Positions 17,744-26,009 of a stretch of DNA of 64,000 bases are shown here, piece by piece. Origin of the DNA: an uncultured Alistipes sp. (GTDB taxonomy: Bacteria > Bacteroidota > Bacteroidia > Bacteroidales > Rikenellaceae); NCBI RefSeq assembly GCF_949296715.1, contig NZ_CASFQD010000025.1:113287-177286 (forward strand), written 5' to 3'. Below the pieces are notes generated by a model. That model worked only from the letters and a program-made list of their open reading frames with translations, was not told the DNA's origin and did not search any database. The stretch's first letter is position 1. Each line of letters opens with the position of its first letter. The position numbers were made by a program, and so were the translations under genes.

Positions 17744-18931
17744 ATGAAACGTTTTTATGCGATCTTCCTGCTGGCCCTGGCCACCGCTCTGCCTGCCGCT
17801 GCGCAGATCTCCATCGACGAGGTGGAGGCGCCGCAGGAGAGCATCCGATTCCGTGACCGGATGAAATCCACGGCGGTGGATGTCGACTACTTCAGCCTGG
17901 CACGCTACCGTGCCGAGCGGGCCGCCATCCGCAAGGAGCGCAACTACCTCGAGATCGGCGGCAAGCTTCAGGGCTCGCTCTCCTCGCACAACGATCCGTG
18001 GATCAAGGTCTCGGGCGGTGACAATGCCATTGCGCTGCTGGCGACCGTCAACGTGCGGCACGTCTTCACGAAGAACCTCTTTTCGATCGAGACCAAGGTC
18101 AGCGCCTCGTTCGGCTACAACCGCATGAAGGTCGAGACCACGACGACCGACGAGGAGGGCAAGACGCATACCGAGAGCAACGGCGTGTGGTTCAAGAACC
18201 AGGACGAATTCGTCTTCTCGGTGGCCCCGTCGTTCAAGATGTCGAAGAACTGGTCCTACGGTTCGATCATCAACTTCCGCAGCCAGTTCGTCAACGGCTA
18301 CATCTCGCGCACGCAGCAGACCGAAACCGACCGCAAGAGCTCCTTCATGGCGCCGGGTTATCTCGACGCGTCGTTCGGTATCACCTACAAGTGCCCGAAG
18401 GAGAAGCTGCCGCTGTCGGTCAACCTCTCGCCGATCGCTTTGAGCGCCGTCTTCGTCGAGGACCGCCTCGTGCGCGAGAACGTCTGGGACGACAAGCCCG
18501 GCTGGCAGGCCTACGGCCTGGCGTCGGAGGACGAGACCTCGAAATACGAGGGCGGTTCCTCCGTGCAGATCGACTTCGACCGCACGTTCGGCAAGGACGG
18601 GTTCCTGCGCTACCGCACGAGCCTCTACTCGTTCCTCGGCTGGATCACGAACATCGGGCTCAAGAACAAGGTCAACGACTATTCGGAATACAAGAAGCGG
18701 CTCGACGCCTACAACAACTGGACGGCCGATTCCGGCACGGAGCGTCCTGCGAAGCCGAACCTTCCGGTGCACCCGACGGTCCGCTGGTCGAATACGATCG
18801 ACATCAAGGCCACGAAATACATCTCGACGACCTTGAGCTTCGAACTCTACTACAACCGGGCGCAGAACGTCGACGTGCAGACCCGCACGCTGCTCAGCGT
18901 CGGGCTTTCGTATACCTTCAAGAACAAGTGA
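17744..18931 (+). CDS. DUF3078 domain-containing outer-membrane-type protein
   Basis: A 395-residue protein with a Sec signal peptide (MKRFYAIFLLALATALPAAAQ). Alternating amphipathic strands (LEIGGKLQGSLSS, VSASFGYNRMKV, FEFSVAP-like) end in an aromatic LSVGLSYTF strand, as in outer-membrane beta barrels. DUF3078 has no established function. Its stop codon overlaps the start of the S41 protease gene (TGATG), so the two are translationally coupled. Confidence 0.8.
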   Translation: MKRFYAIFLLALATALPAAAQISIDEVEAPQESIRFRDRMKSTAVDVDYFSLARYRAERAAIRKERNYLEIGGKLQGSLSSHNDPWIKVSGGDNAIALLATVNVRHVFTKNLFSIETKVSASFGYNRMKVETTTTDEEGKTHTESNGVWFKNQDEFVFSVAPSFKMSKNWSYGSIINFRSQFVNGYISRTQQTETDRKSSFMAPGYLDASFGITYKCPKEKLPLSVNLSPIALSAVFVEDRLVRENVWDDKPGWQAYGLASEDETSKYEGGSSVQIDFDRTFGKDGFLRYRTSLYSFLGWITNIGLKNKVNDYSEYKKRLDAYNNWTADSGTERPAKPNLPVHPTVRWSNTIDIKATKYISTTLSFELYYNRAQNVDVQTRTLLSVGLSYTFKNK

Positions 18932-20565
18932 TGTACAGAAATTCGAAACATACCGTCCTCTTCCCGCTGCTGTTGGCCGTGGGAGTGGTCGCGGGGCTGC
19001 TGCTCGGACAGTACATGGGCCGCAACTCCACGACGTCGCAGCTCAAGAGCATGCTCAGCCGCATGACGCTGCCGACGAACAAACTGACCTATACGCTTTC
19101 GCTCATCGAAAACCAGTATGTCGACTCCGTGTCGATGGATTCGCTTGCCGAGCATGTCATTCCGCTGCTGGTCAAGGAGCTCGACCCCCATTCGGTCTAC
19201 ATCCCCGCCTCGGAGATGCAGGCGCTGAACGAACCCCTCGAAGGGGAGTTCGACGGCATCGGCGTGGTCTTCAACATGGCCACCGATACGGTCATCGTGC
19301 TCAACGTCATCCCGCAGGGCCCGAGCGACAAGGCCGGCATCAAGGCCGGGGACCGCATCATCGAGATCGACGACTCGCTCGTGGCGGGCCGCCGCATCCC
19401 GCAGAACGAGATTGTCAGGCGGTTGCGCGGACCGCGCGGCTCGACCGTGCGGCTGGGGCTCGAGCGGCAGCACATCCCCGACCTGGTCGAGGTGGAGGTC
19501 GTGCGCGACGTCATTCCGATCCGGAGCATCGAGTCGGCCTTCCGCATCAGCGGCACGACGGGCTACATCAAGCTGGGGCAGTTCGCGCGGACAACCCACG
19601 CCGAGCTGGTGCAGGCCCTTGCGAAGCTGCGCGCCGAGGGGGTCGACCGGCTGATCTTCGACCTGCGCGGCAATTCGGGCGGATACCTCGACCAGGCGAT
19701 CCTCGTGGCCAACGAATTCCTGCACGAAGGGCAGCTGATCGTCTATACCGAGGACCGGCACCACAAGCAGGTGCGCGAATACGCCGACGGGCGCGGTACG
19801 GCCCAGGAGATGGACGTGGCGGTGCTGATCGACGAGGGCAGCGCCTCGTCGAGCGAAATCCTGGCCGGTGCCCTGCAGGACAACGACCGCGGCACGATCG
19901 TCGGGCGCCGCTCCTTCGGCAAGGGCCTCGTGCAGCAGCAGATTCCCTACAGCGACGGTTCGGCGCTGCGGCTGACGACGGCGCGCTACTATACGCCGAC
20001 GGGCCGCTCGATCCAGAAACCCTATACGATCGGCGATGACGAGAGCTACGAGGAGGACCTGTGGCACCGCTACGAGAACAACGAGTGGTTCTCGGCCGAC
20101 AGCATCCATTTCGCCGACTCGCTCAAGCGCGTGACGCCGGGCGGCAAGGTGGTCTACGGCGGGGGCGGCATCATGCCCGATGTCTTCGTGCCGGCCGATA
20201 CGACCGACGTGACGCGCTACTTCATCGAGGTCGCGGGCCGCAACATCCTCTACCGCTACACGATCGAGTATGCCGATGCGCACCGCGACGCGCTGAATGC
20301 CGTGCGGACAATCGACGACCTGCAGCGGCTGCTCGACGCCGACCGCACGCTTGTCGACGATTTCGTGCGCTACGCGGCCCGCAAGGGGGTGGCGCCGCGC
20401 TACGGCGACATTGCCCGGTCGCGCAAGCTCATCGAGGCGCAGCTCCGCGCCTACATCGGCCGCAATACGGTGCTCGAGGACGACGGGTTCTATGCGAACA
20501 TCTACCCGATCGACAATGTGATTACCCGTTCCATCGAATTGTTAAACGCTTCGGAAAATGATTAA
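18931..20565 (+). CDS. S41 family C-terminal processing protease
   Basis: A 544-residue periplasmic serine protease anchored by an N-terminal transmembrane helix (residues about 9-27). A PDZ domain follows (about 95-185, with GIGVVF, VIPQGPSDKAGIKAGD and VRRLRG). The S41 catalytic domain holds the serine motif GSASSSE (303-309) and the general-base Lys331 in SFGKG. A C-terminal extension of about 130 residues follows the conserved GGIMPDVFVP. The open frame runs upstream to 18187, but that part is a shadow of the DUF3078 gene. CtpA-type proteases trim exported proteins; the target here is unknown. Confidence 0.92.
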   Translation: MYRNSKHTVLFPLLLAVGVVAGLLLGQYMGRNSTTSQLKSMLSRMTLPTNKLTYTLSLIENQYVDSVSMDSLAEHVIPLLVKELDPHSVYIPASEMQALNEPLEGEFDGIGVVFNMATDTVIVLNVIPQGPSDKAGIKAGDRIIEIDDSLVAGRRIPQNEIVRRLRGPRGSTVRLGLERQHIPDLVEVEVVRDVIPIRSIESAFRISGTTGYIKLGQFARTTHAELVQALAKLRAEGVDRLIFDLRGNSGGYLDQAILVANEFLHEGQLIVYTEDRHHKQVREYADGRGTAQEMDVAVLIDEGSASSSEILAGALQDNDRGTIVGRRSFGKGLVQQQIPYSDGSALRLTTARYYTPTGRSIQKPYTIGDDESYEEDLWHRYENNEWFSADSIHFADSLKRVTPGGKVVYGGGGIMPDVFVPADTTDVTRYFIEVAGRNILYRYTIEYADAHRDALNAVRTIDDLQRLLDADRTLVDDFVRYAARKGVAPRYGDIARSRKLIEAQLRAYIGRNTVLEDDGFYANIYPIDNVITRSIELLNASEND

Positions 20566-20830
20566 GAAATACATCGGTTTTCTCCTTGCCGCGGCGATCC
20601 TCGGTCTGCTTGTCGTCACGGTGCTCCATCATGACAGTTACCGTTCGATGGTGTGGGACGGCGATCCGGTCCGTCCGGCACAGCCTGCCGCACCGTCCGC
20701 AGCCGCTCATACCCCTGCCCGGCAGCCTGTCTCCGCTCCGGCGCAGCCTGCGGAAAGCCCCGCCGTCGAACCGGCCGGGCAGGCCGTTGCCGGGGAGCCT
20801 GCGGCCGACTCGCTTCAGGTGAAGGAGTAG
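20558..20830 (+). CDS. Small membrane protein with proline/alanine-rich tail
   Basis: A 90-residue protein. One N-terminal transmembrane helix (about residues 6-23) is followed by a low-complexity Pro/Ala/Glu-rich periplasmic tail with repeated PAQPA units. It starts inside the last codons of the S41 gene (8-base overlap), so it is probably translationally coupled. I recognise no family; the tail looks like a spacer or cell-wall-spanning linker. Confidence 0.65.
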   Translation: MIKKYIGFLLAAAILGLLVVTVLHHDSYRSMVWDGDPVRPAQPAAPSAAAHTPARQPVSAPAQPAESPAVEPAGQAVAGEPAADSLQVKE

Positions 20831-20892
20831 CCGCGGACGTGTCTTTTGCCTGTTTGCTCTGTCTGATCCCGTCTACCGTCGCTTCTACCGCA

Positions 20893-20931
20893 TGAAAAAG
20901 CGCCCTCCGCAAGGAGGGCGCTTCGCTTTGC
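20893..20931 (-). terminator. Terminator and 39-bp repeat, copy A
   Basis: An 11-bp stem (20898-20908 with 20913-20923) has a GCAA loop. It is followed on the minus strand by TTTTTCAT, so it ends transcripts of the DUF4595 lipoprotein gene. The 39 bases are repeated at 22828-22866 with one mismatch (C at 20910, T at 22845). Confidence 0.8.
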
Positions 20932-20937
20932 AACGAC

Positions 20938-21045
20938 GGGTAATGATGCCAACAGAGGTGGTGTCCGGACTTTGCCAGGGGGCTCATCTTATCCGGACCA
21001 TTGGCTTTCGGGGTTTTTCTGTTGTTGCTGTTCAAAAAGGTACCT
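20938..21045 (-). mobile_element. Decayed 3' end of an insertion sequence
   Basis: The segment begins with the same 13 bases (GGTAATGATGCCA) as the end of the insertion sequence at 63686. After a similar distance (about 90 bases) it shares TTGCTGTTCA. Read on the minus strand it encodes FLNSNN, close to the FLNSND at the transposase C-terminus at the right edge. Only the last roughly 35 codons and the terminal sequence remain, so it is a fossil of a related element. Confidence 0.55.
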
Positions 21046-21061
21046 CGGACATCTTGAAACC

Positions 21062-22234
21062 CTACTTCGCTTCAATGTACGTGACGGTGTAGACCTGTGG
21101 AGTCGAGGTCTCCGAATATCGATCCAAGAACTTCGTGACGAACCCTTCGTCGTCGAATTCGTAAGTGATATCGCGGTCATTTTTCCCGGCCTGACTTCCC
21201 TGGCTCCGGACCTGCTTCAGCAGGTTGCGGTTCAAAACGCCGAGGCGTCCCGCGATGCCCAGTTCCTCATCCCGTGCGAAATAGTAGTAGTAAAGTTCGA
21301 AATTCTCCTTGTTCGGATGCTCTCCGTAGTATGCGTAACGGTTGACATAAGGTTCCTCGTTGGGATAGTCGGGATAGGTCGTGCATGTCTCCACTATATT
21401 CCCGTTCTCCCAGACGTATGTTTCCTGGCTTCCACCAACTTTGGCAGTGAGTATCAAATGATTTTCGTCGTCATAAGTGTAGGTGATTTTGCTGCCATCT
21501 TCCCACGCTGTGCGGATTACATATCCCGCCTTGTTCAGATAGGCCGTGTACTCCTCCGGTTCATCCTTGAAGATGTCCTCGCTCGAAGGAGAATAGACTG
21601 TCTTGACGTGTATAACCCCCTCGCCGTACTCATAAAGAAACTCTCGGCTATAGGTCTCATCCACATCCTCCGTATAGTTATAAAAGTTGTAGATATCTTC
21701 GATCTTCGTAATCCGGCTCTGATCGTCGTAAGTGAAAGTTATCGTCTCTTTCTCGGGATAGAAGTCATCTGCGTAGCTGTATACAATTTGCGAGATGAGT
21801 TTCTTCGGCGTGGCGGGACCGGTCCCCTCCCCAGGAATATCGCCTTCGGCGGTCGTCGCCTGCTGCTCGATGGTGATCTTCACCTTCGTGCCGCCCGATT
21901 CGAACGTGACGGTCGCTTTGCGGTTCGCGCCCGAAGTATTCACTGCGAGCGTGATTGAAACAGTGTAGTCGCCCGCGGCATCGCCGTGGTCGGGCGAAAG
22001 GGTAATCCAGTTAACCTCCGATGCACGTGTCTCGCTCACCGTGGCGTGCCATGCACTTTCGGTCGAGAAGGAGATGTTTGCCGAAAGCGAGGTCTCGTCG
22101 GCATAGAGCCGGTAACTGGTCGGTGTTCCCGGTGTCAGATGGATGGCGTTTTTGTCATCGCCTCCCGGATCGTTCGAGCATGCCGCGAAGGCAAATGCTG
22201 TGAGGGTAAGCAGCCAAATGGAGAGTCTTTTCAT
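21062..22234 (-). CDS. BACON and DUF4595 domain lipoprotein
   Basis: A 390-residue lipoprotein with signal and lipobox AFAAC (Cys19). A BACON-type beta sandwich (about 35-130) shows the characteristic W-H-A-T-V and NWITLSPDHG segments and a closing TIEQQ strand. BACON domains are thought to bind carbohydrate or mucin. The C-terminal 240 residues have YD-like repeats (ITFTYDDQSRITKIED, ITYTYDDENHLIL, ITYEFDDEGFVTKF), as in DUF4595. GC content is clearly below that of the flanks, and the gene lies inside a repeat-bracketed island, so horizontal gain is likely. Confidence 0.85.
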   Translation of the reverse strand: MKRLSIWLLTLTAFAFAACSNDPGGDDKNAIHLTPGTPTSYRLYADETSLSANISFSTESAWHATVSETRASEVNWITLSPDHGDAAGDYTVSITLAVNTSGANRKATVTFESGGTKVKITIEQQATTAEGDIPGEGTGPATPKKLISQIVYSYADDFYPEKETITFTYDDQSRITKIEDIYNFYNYTEDVDETYSREFLYEYGEGVIHVKTVYSPSSEDIFKDEPEEYTAYLNKAGYVIRTAWEDGSKITYTYDDENHLILTAKVGGSQETYVWENGNIVETCTTYPDYPNEEPYVNRYAYYGEHPNKENFELYYYYFARDEELGIAGRLGVLNRNLLKQVRSQGSQAGKNDRDITYEFDDEGFVTKFLDRYSETSTPQVYTVTYIEAK

Positions 22235-22509
22235 GATAGGATGTGTTGTGCATCCCGGCTCCTGCGATGCAGGTCGTAAAAAGAAAGTGTGGAGCCGTTC
22301 GTTTATCTGACGGGAGGTTTGGCAATCCCGAAAACAAATAAACAATCCCCACACGCGTACAGCATGAAAGCAGAACGTCTTTCATGCCGATACGAGTAAT
22401 GTGAGTGTGTCGTTTTCCTTGTTTTCTTGAAATTTACCAGATTCCTCGCCAAGGATAAAAGCGAAACACTTTCATCAAAATATTATCTCCTGCCGTATGG
22501 CAGTCAAGA

Positions 22510-22517
22510 CAAAGATA
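22510..22517 (-). promoter_or_regulatory. -7 box upstream of the DUF4595 lipoprotein gene
   Basis: TATCTTTG on the minus strand, about 275 bases before the ATG at 22234. Confidence 0.55.
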
Positions 22518-22707
22518 GAAAATGTTTCTTGAATGGCAAGCGTCCATGGGACATTGTAATGAAAATTCTTGCAAAAAGTTTCTAAAAGCCAATAAATATG
22601 ACGCTCTATATCCCGTATGCTTCTCAAGGGTGCCAAATCAAATGGCTGTTGTCTGCCTGTTCGGACCTGCATCAATGAAACATGGGAGCAGACTGCCCGA
22701 CATGTGC

Positions 22708-22715
22708 TATCTTTG
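22708..22715 (+). promoter_or_regulatory. -7 box of the truncated SDR gene
   Basis: TATCTTTG, 19 bases before the ATG at 22735. The promoter appears intact although the gene behind it is lost. Confidence 0.6.
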
Positions 22716-22734
22716 TGGAAAAATCCGAAAAGAG

Positions 22735-22830
22735 ATGAAACGACGCGTATTCGTTACGGGCGGTGCCCACGGTATTGGAATCGGAAATAATTGTCAGCCG
22801 AATGGTCCGGTTGTTTGCATTGCTGCCTGA
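22735..22830 (+). pseudogene. Remnant of a short-chain dehydrogenase gene
   Basis: Thirty-one codons from an ATG to a TGA at 22828. The first 15 residues, MKRRVFVTGGAHGIG, are the exact opening of an SDR oxidoreductase: first beta strand plus the TGxxxGIG NAD-binding loop. After that the sequence has no SDR character. The stop codon is the first codon of the 39-bp repeat at 22828, so the gene body was probably deleted by recombination at or near that repeat. The original function cannot be told. Confidence 0.65.
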
Positions 22831-22866
22831 AAAAGCGCCCTCCGTAAGGAGGGCGCTTCGCTTTGC
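22828..22866 (-). terminator. Terminator and 39-bp repeat, copy B
   Basis: An 11-bp stem (22833-22843 with 22848-22858) has a GTAA loop, followed on the minus strand by TTTTTCAG. It ends the deoC transcript. It matches copy A at 20893 except for one base in the loop. Confidence 0.8.
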
Positions 22867-22879
22867 CTTCGACCGCCGG

Positions 22880-23033
22880 TTGTCTCCGATTGATTGTTTT
22901 CGGTCGTTTGTTTTCGGTCGTTTGTTTTCAGTCGTTTGTTTTCAGTCGGTTGTTTTCAGTCGGTTGCCTTCAGTTGGTTGCCTTCAGTTGGTTGCCTTCA
23001 GTTGGTTGCCTTCGGTCGGTTGCCTTCGGTCGG
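22880..23033. repeat. 14-bp tandem repeat, about 11 copies
   Basis: Ten head-to-tail units from 22894 to 23033, plus one degenerate unit at 22880-22893. Sub-types are TTGTTTTCGGTCGT, TTGTTTTCAGTCGG, TTGCCTTCAGTTGG and TTGCCTTCGGTCGG; neighbouring units share variants, as expected for stepwise duplication. The array lies between the deoC stop codon and its terminator, so it is transcribed as the deoC 3' untranslated region. The period is not a multiple of three. Confidence 0.9.
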
Positions 23034-23058
23034 TTGCTCCCGGCCCGGGCTTGCGCGA

Positions 23059-23940
23059 TCAATAGTACTTGACCGGCGAACCTTCGATGGCCGAGAGGAT
23101 GTTGTTGGCGGCCGACGAGGCCCCGATGCGGAAGAGGTCCGTCGTAAGCCACTCCTTGCCGAGAATCTCCTCGACGATCGTGTAGTAGAGTGCGGCATCC
23201 TCGGCTGTGCGGACTCCGCCCGCAGCCTTGAATCCCACCTTGCGCCCCGTCTTTTCGTAGAAGTCGCGGATCGCCTGGCACATCACCACGGCCGCTTCGG
23301 GCGTGGCGGCGACGTCGATCTTGCCCGTCGAGGTCTTCACGAAGTCCGCACCGGCGAACATCGAGAGCAGCGAGGCCTTGCGGATCAGTTCCGGCGTCTT
23401 CAGGGCGCCCGACTCGATGATGACCTTCAGCACCACGTCCTCGTCCATCTCCGAACGGATCACCTCGACCTCGTTGGCCGCCTCGTCGTATTCGCCCGTA
23501 AGCATACGGCCCACGTTGAGGACGATGTCCACCTCGTCGGCTCCGTTCTCCACGGCCATGGCCACTTCGAGCGCCTTGACCTCGAGGTAGGTCTGTGCGG
23601 CGGGGAATCCGCCCCCGACCGAGGTGATGCGCATGGGCGTGCCGTCGACGGCCAGTCCCACGGTCTCGACAAAGGCCGGATAGACGCAGATCGACGCCAC
23701 GTTGGGAACATGTGGGTATTTCGTGTAGAACTCCGCGGCCTTGCGGGCGAACTCCGTCACGGAGGTGACGGAATCGTTGCACGACAGGGTCGTGAGGTCG
23801 ATGGCCGAATAGCAGAATTTGTAGACCTCCGTATTGTGGTTGCGCTCCTGGGCAACCTGCCGGATGCGGGCGACCTCTTCGTCGACGCGGCTCTCGCTCC
23901 ATGCCGGAGCGTATTCGTTCAGATGGTTGGCGTATTCCAT
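23059..23940 (-). CDS. deoC: Deoxyribose-phosphate aldolase
   Basis: A 293-residue class I aldolase that cleaves 2-deoxyribose 5-phosphate to glyceraldehyde 3-phosphate and acetaldehyde in deoxynucleoside salvage. Key segments are ASICVYP, EVDIVLNVG, the Schiff-base lysine in FVKTSTGK and the second lysine in VGFKAAGGVRT. The N-terminal 50 residues form the longer helical extension of the Bacteroidetes/DeoC type 2 form. The frame is open to 24006, but the -7 box at 23963-23970 places the start at the ATG 23940. Confidence 0.92.
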   Translation of the reverse strand: MEYANHLNEYAPAWSESRVDEEVARIRQVAQERNHNTEVYKFCYSAIDLTTLSCNDSVTSVTEFARKAAEFYTKYPHVPNVASICVYPAFVETVGLAVDGTPMRITSVGGGFPAAQTYLEVKALEVAMAVENGADEVDIVLNVGRMLTGEYDEAANEVEVIRSEMDEDVVLKVIIESGALKTPELIRKASLLSMFAGADFVKTSTGKIDVAATPEAAVVMCQAIRDFYEKTGRKVGFKAAGGVRTAEDAALYYTIVEEILGKEWLTTDLFRIGASSAANNILSAIEGSPVKYY

Positions 23941-23962
23941 AGCTTCTAAAAGGCTGTTTTTA

Positions 23963-23970
23963 CAAAAGTA
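23963..23970 (-). promoter_or_regulatory. -7 box of deoC
   Basis: TACTTTTG on the minus strand, 22 bases before the ATG at 23940. Confidence 0.65.
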
Positions 23971-24026
23971 GGAAAAATATTCGTATGCTCGGCTCTTTGA
24001 GGACACTTTATTTGTGGCAGGGTGTG

Positions 24027-24065
24027 CAAAAAAAGAGCCCGAACCTGCGTCCGGGCTCTTTTTTT
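24027..24065 (-). terminator. Terminator of the OmpA/TPR-like lipoprotein gene
   Basis: An 8-bp GC stem (24034-24041 with 24052-24059) is flanked by A-runs and T-runs that extend the pairing. It can work on both strands; on the minus strand seven T residues follow. Confidence 0.85.
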
Positions 24066-24079
24066 CTGCTTGAAGCGGA

Positions 24080-25813
24080 TTACTTCTGCAGGGCCTTCAG
24101 GTTGACGTCCTTGGCAGCCTTCTCTGCCAGTGCGGGGTTCTTCGACACGGCGCTCTTGAGCTGGGCGTTGGCGGTCTTCAGGTCACCCTCCTTGGCGGCG
24201 ATCACGGCGCGCAGGTAGTCGGCCTCGGCCGAGTTGTCCTTGGCGATGGCCTTCTTGGCAGCGGCCAGGTCGTTGTTCATCACGTCGACGATGGCGGCGT
24301 TGTAGCCCTCCAGACCGTTTGCGGCAGCCTTGTAGTTGCCCTCGGCGGCAGCCATGGCGGCCTTGGCCTCGGCATTAGCAGCCTGAGCGTACTTCTTGGC
24401 CTCGGCGGTGTTTCCGTTGGCGAGGTTCGAGAGAATCAGGTTCTTGTTCAGCTCCTTCGACGAGTCGCTCTTGGCGGCCTTCTCAAACGACTTCAGCGCG
24501 GCAGCCTTGTCGCCGGCCTTGGTCTGTGCCACGCCGAGGTTGTTCCATACGCGGGCGTCGTTGTACTGCTTCGAAGCGGCCGTCAGGATGGCAACCTGCT
24601 CCTCGGTACCGTTTGCCAGCGTCTCGGCGGCGTAGAGGTACTCCTCGACGGTCAGCTCACCGCCGTTGCGGAATGCGGCCATGATCTCCTCGTCGGTCTT
24701 GCCCTGGATGTCGGTCGTGTTGATGATCTGTGCGCGGCGCAGGGCGGGCAGGATATCCTCCTTCAGCTCCTCGAATACCGAAGCCATGTTCTTGATCTCC
24801 TTCTCGCGCTCGGCGGGCGAGTTGTAGCGGCTCAGCACCTGGAGAATGATGTTCTTGTTCTGGATGTCGGACTTCTCGACCAGTTCCTTGAAACCGTCCC
24901 AGTCCTCACCGTAGGCTGCGGCGTCGATCTCCAGACCGGCCTCCTTGAGCAGCTTGGCAACGACCTTCTGGCTCGACTCGCTGCGGGCCTTCGAGAGCTT
25001 GTCGTTGAACTTCTCCGGGCCGTCGGGCGAAGCATAGCCCTTCACGGTGATGTTCTGCGTGGCGCGCTCGTTCGAGAGGTTGGCGTCGACGTTCTGCTTG
25101 AAGGCGTCGAGGTTGGCGTTCTTCTGGTTCTTCTTCGTCACGCGCGACGAGTTGATCGCATAGAGCAGCTCGGTCTTGTCGACTTCGGTGGTCACCTTCT
25201 TGTAGTTGTTGGCCATCGTCTCCATCAGGTCGCCGTACTTGATGTCCTTCTGGAGCGTGTTCACGCCGTAGGCGATCGTCAGCCCGAACTCGCGCATGAG
25301 GGCAGCCTTGGCCTCGGCATCGTTGCCGGCCAGCACGGCAGCCTCCTCCTTGGTCGGAACGGCACCCGTATTGAGGTTCACGAGCGTGAACTCCTTGCAC
25401 TTGCCCGACGGGCACTTGATCTCGGCGCGCAGCTGCAGCTCGCTCTTGTCCATGCGCGGATCGTAGGGGAACTCGACATGCTGCGTGAAATTGCCGCCGT
25501 TCTTGGCGTCAACGACCGTGTAGTTCTCGTCGACTTTCGAACCCTGGTAGTATTTGGTCGTACCGGCAACCTCGCCGCCCTCGAATACGATGACGGGCGT
25601 CACCTTGATGACGGCCTTTGCATTGAAGTACTCGACGGGGAAGGTGACGTTGATGTCGGCGGCAACGATGCCGTTGTTCAGCGTCAGAATCTCCGGAGTA
25701 ACGTTCAGTTTCACATCCTCACGCTCCTTGGCCATCTTCTTGAAGCAATTGCAGCTCGAGAATGCCAGCGCGGCAACTGCGAGCACCATGCTCAATTTCA
25801 TTAATTTTTTCAT
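24080..25813 (-). CDS. OmpA-like lipoprotein with alanine-rich TPR region
   Basis: A 577-residue lipoprotein (lipobox FSSC, Cys21). A beta-rich N-terminal region of about 150 residues (VTPEILTLNNGIVAADINV) is followed by an OmpA-like segment (about 240-310: ITVKGYASPDGPEKFNDKLSKAR, typical of OmpA/MotB C-terminal domains that bind peptidoglycan). The last 190 residues are Ala/Lys-rich helical hairpins of TPR type (RVWNNLGVAQTKAGDKAAALKSFEKA). It probably links the outer membrane to the cell wall. It has a roughly 100-base leader and a strong terminator, and its codon choice (AAG, GCC/GCA, GAC) suggests high expression. Confidence 0.8.
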   Translation of the reverse strand: MKKLMKLSMVLAVAALAFSSCNCFKKMAKEREDVKLNVTPEILTLNNGIVAADINVTFPVEYFNAKAVIKVTPVIVFEGGEVAGTTKYYQGSKVDENYTVVDAKNGGNFTQHVEFPYDPRMDKSELQLRAEIKCPSGKCKEFTLVNLNTGAVPTKEEAAVLAGNDAEAKAALMREFGLTIAYGVNTLQKDIKYGDLMETMANNYKKVTTEVDKTELLYAINSSRVTKKNQKNANLDAFKQNVDANLSNERATQNITVKGYASPDGPEKFNDKLSKARSESSQKVVAKLLKEAGLEIDAAAYGEDWDGFKELVEKSDIQNKNIILQVLSRYNSPAEREKEIKNMASVFEELKEDILPALRRAQIINTTDIQGKTDEEIMAAFRNGGELTVEEYLYAAETLANGTEEQVAILTAASKQYNDARVWNNLGVAQTKAGDKAAALKSFEKAAKSDSSKELNKNLILSNLANGNTAEAKKYAQAANAEAKAAMAAAEGNYKAAANGLEGYNAAIVDVMNNDLAAAKKAIAKDNSAEADYLRAVIAAKEGDLKTANAQLKSAVSKNPALAEKAAKDVNLKALQK

Positions 25814-25919
25814 AGGTTTGAATTTAATGTGTTTATTTTTTTTGTTTGCCTTTGTCTCCTAAACGCCTCGTGTCTGTTCCGTTCCGGCCGTGACCGGGGC
25901 ACCCGGTTCCGGAACGTCG

Positions 25920-25927
25920 CAAATATA
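25920..25927 (-). promoter_or_regulatory. -7 box of the OmpA/TPR-like lipoprotein gene
   Basis: TATATTTG on the minus strand, about 105 bases before the ATG at 25813. Confidence 0.65.
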
Positions 25928-26009
25928 GAAAACTCTTGCTAATTGTGCAATATTCCGGACGGATTTTCGCTGTCGGTTCCGTCCGAAATCTGCACGAAGA
26001 CAGCCTTAA

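Larger units (their letters stand above)
22235..22734. other. AT-rich non-coding stretch with leader of the DUF4595 gene
   Basis: About 500 bases without a convincing gene. It holds the roughly 270-base leader of the lipoprotein gene, which runs left from the -7 box at 22510-22517. In the leader is a 13-codon frame on the minus strand (22434-22475, sequence MKVFRFYPWRGIW) with an AGGAG 11 bases upstream, possibly a leader peptide. Nothing else is recognisable up to the SDR remnant. Confidence 0.4.

Noticed and set aside
20616..21035. A 139-codon minus-strand frame across the island's left repeat
   Set aside because: It runs through a terminator hairpin and antisense to the S41 and small membrane protein genes. 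Only its first residues (NSNNRK) reflect the IS fossil.
22880..23033. Possible CRISPR array
   Set aside because: The 14-bp units are directly adjacent with no spacers, and no cas genes are in the window.
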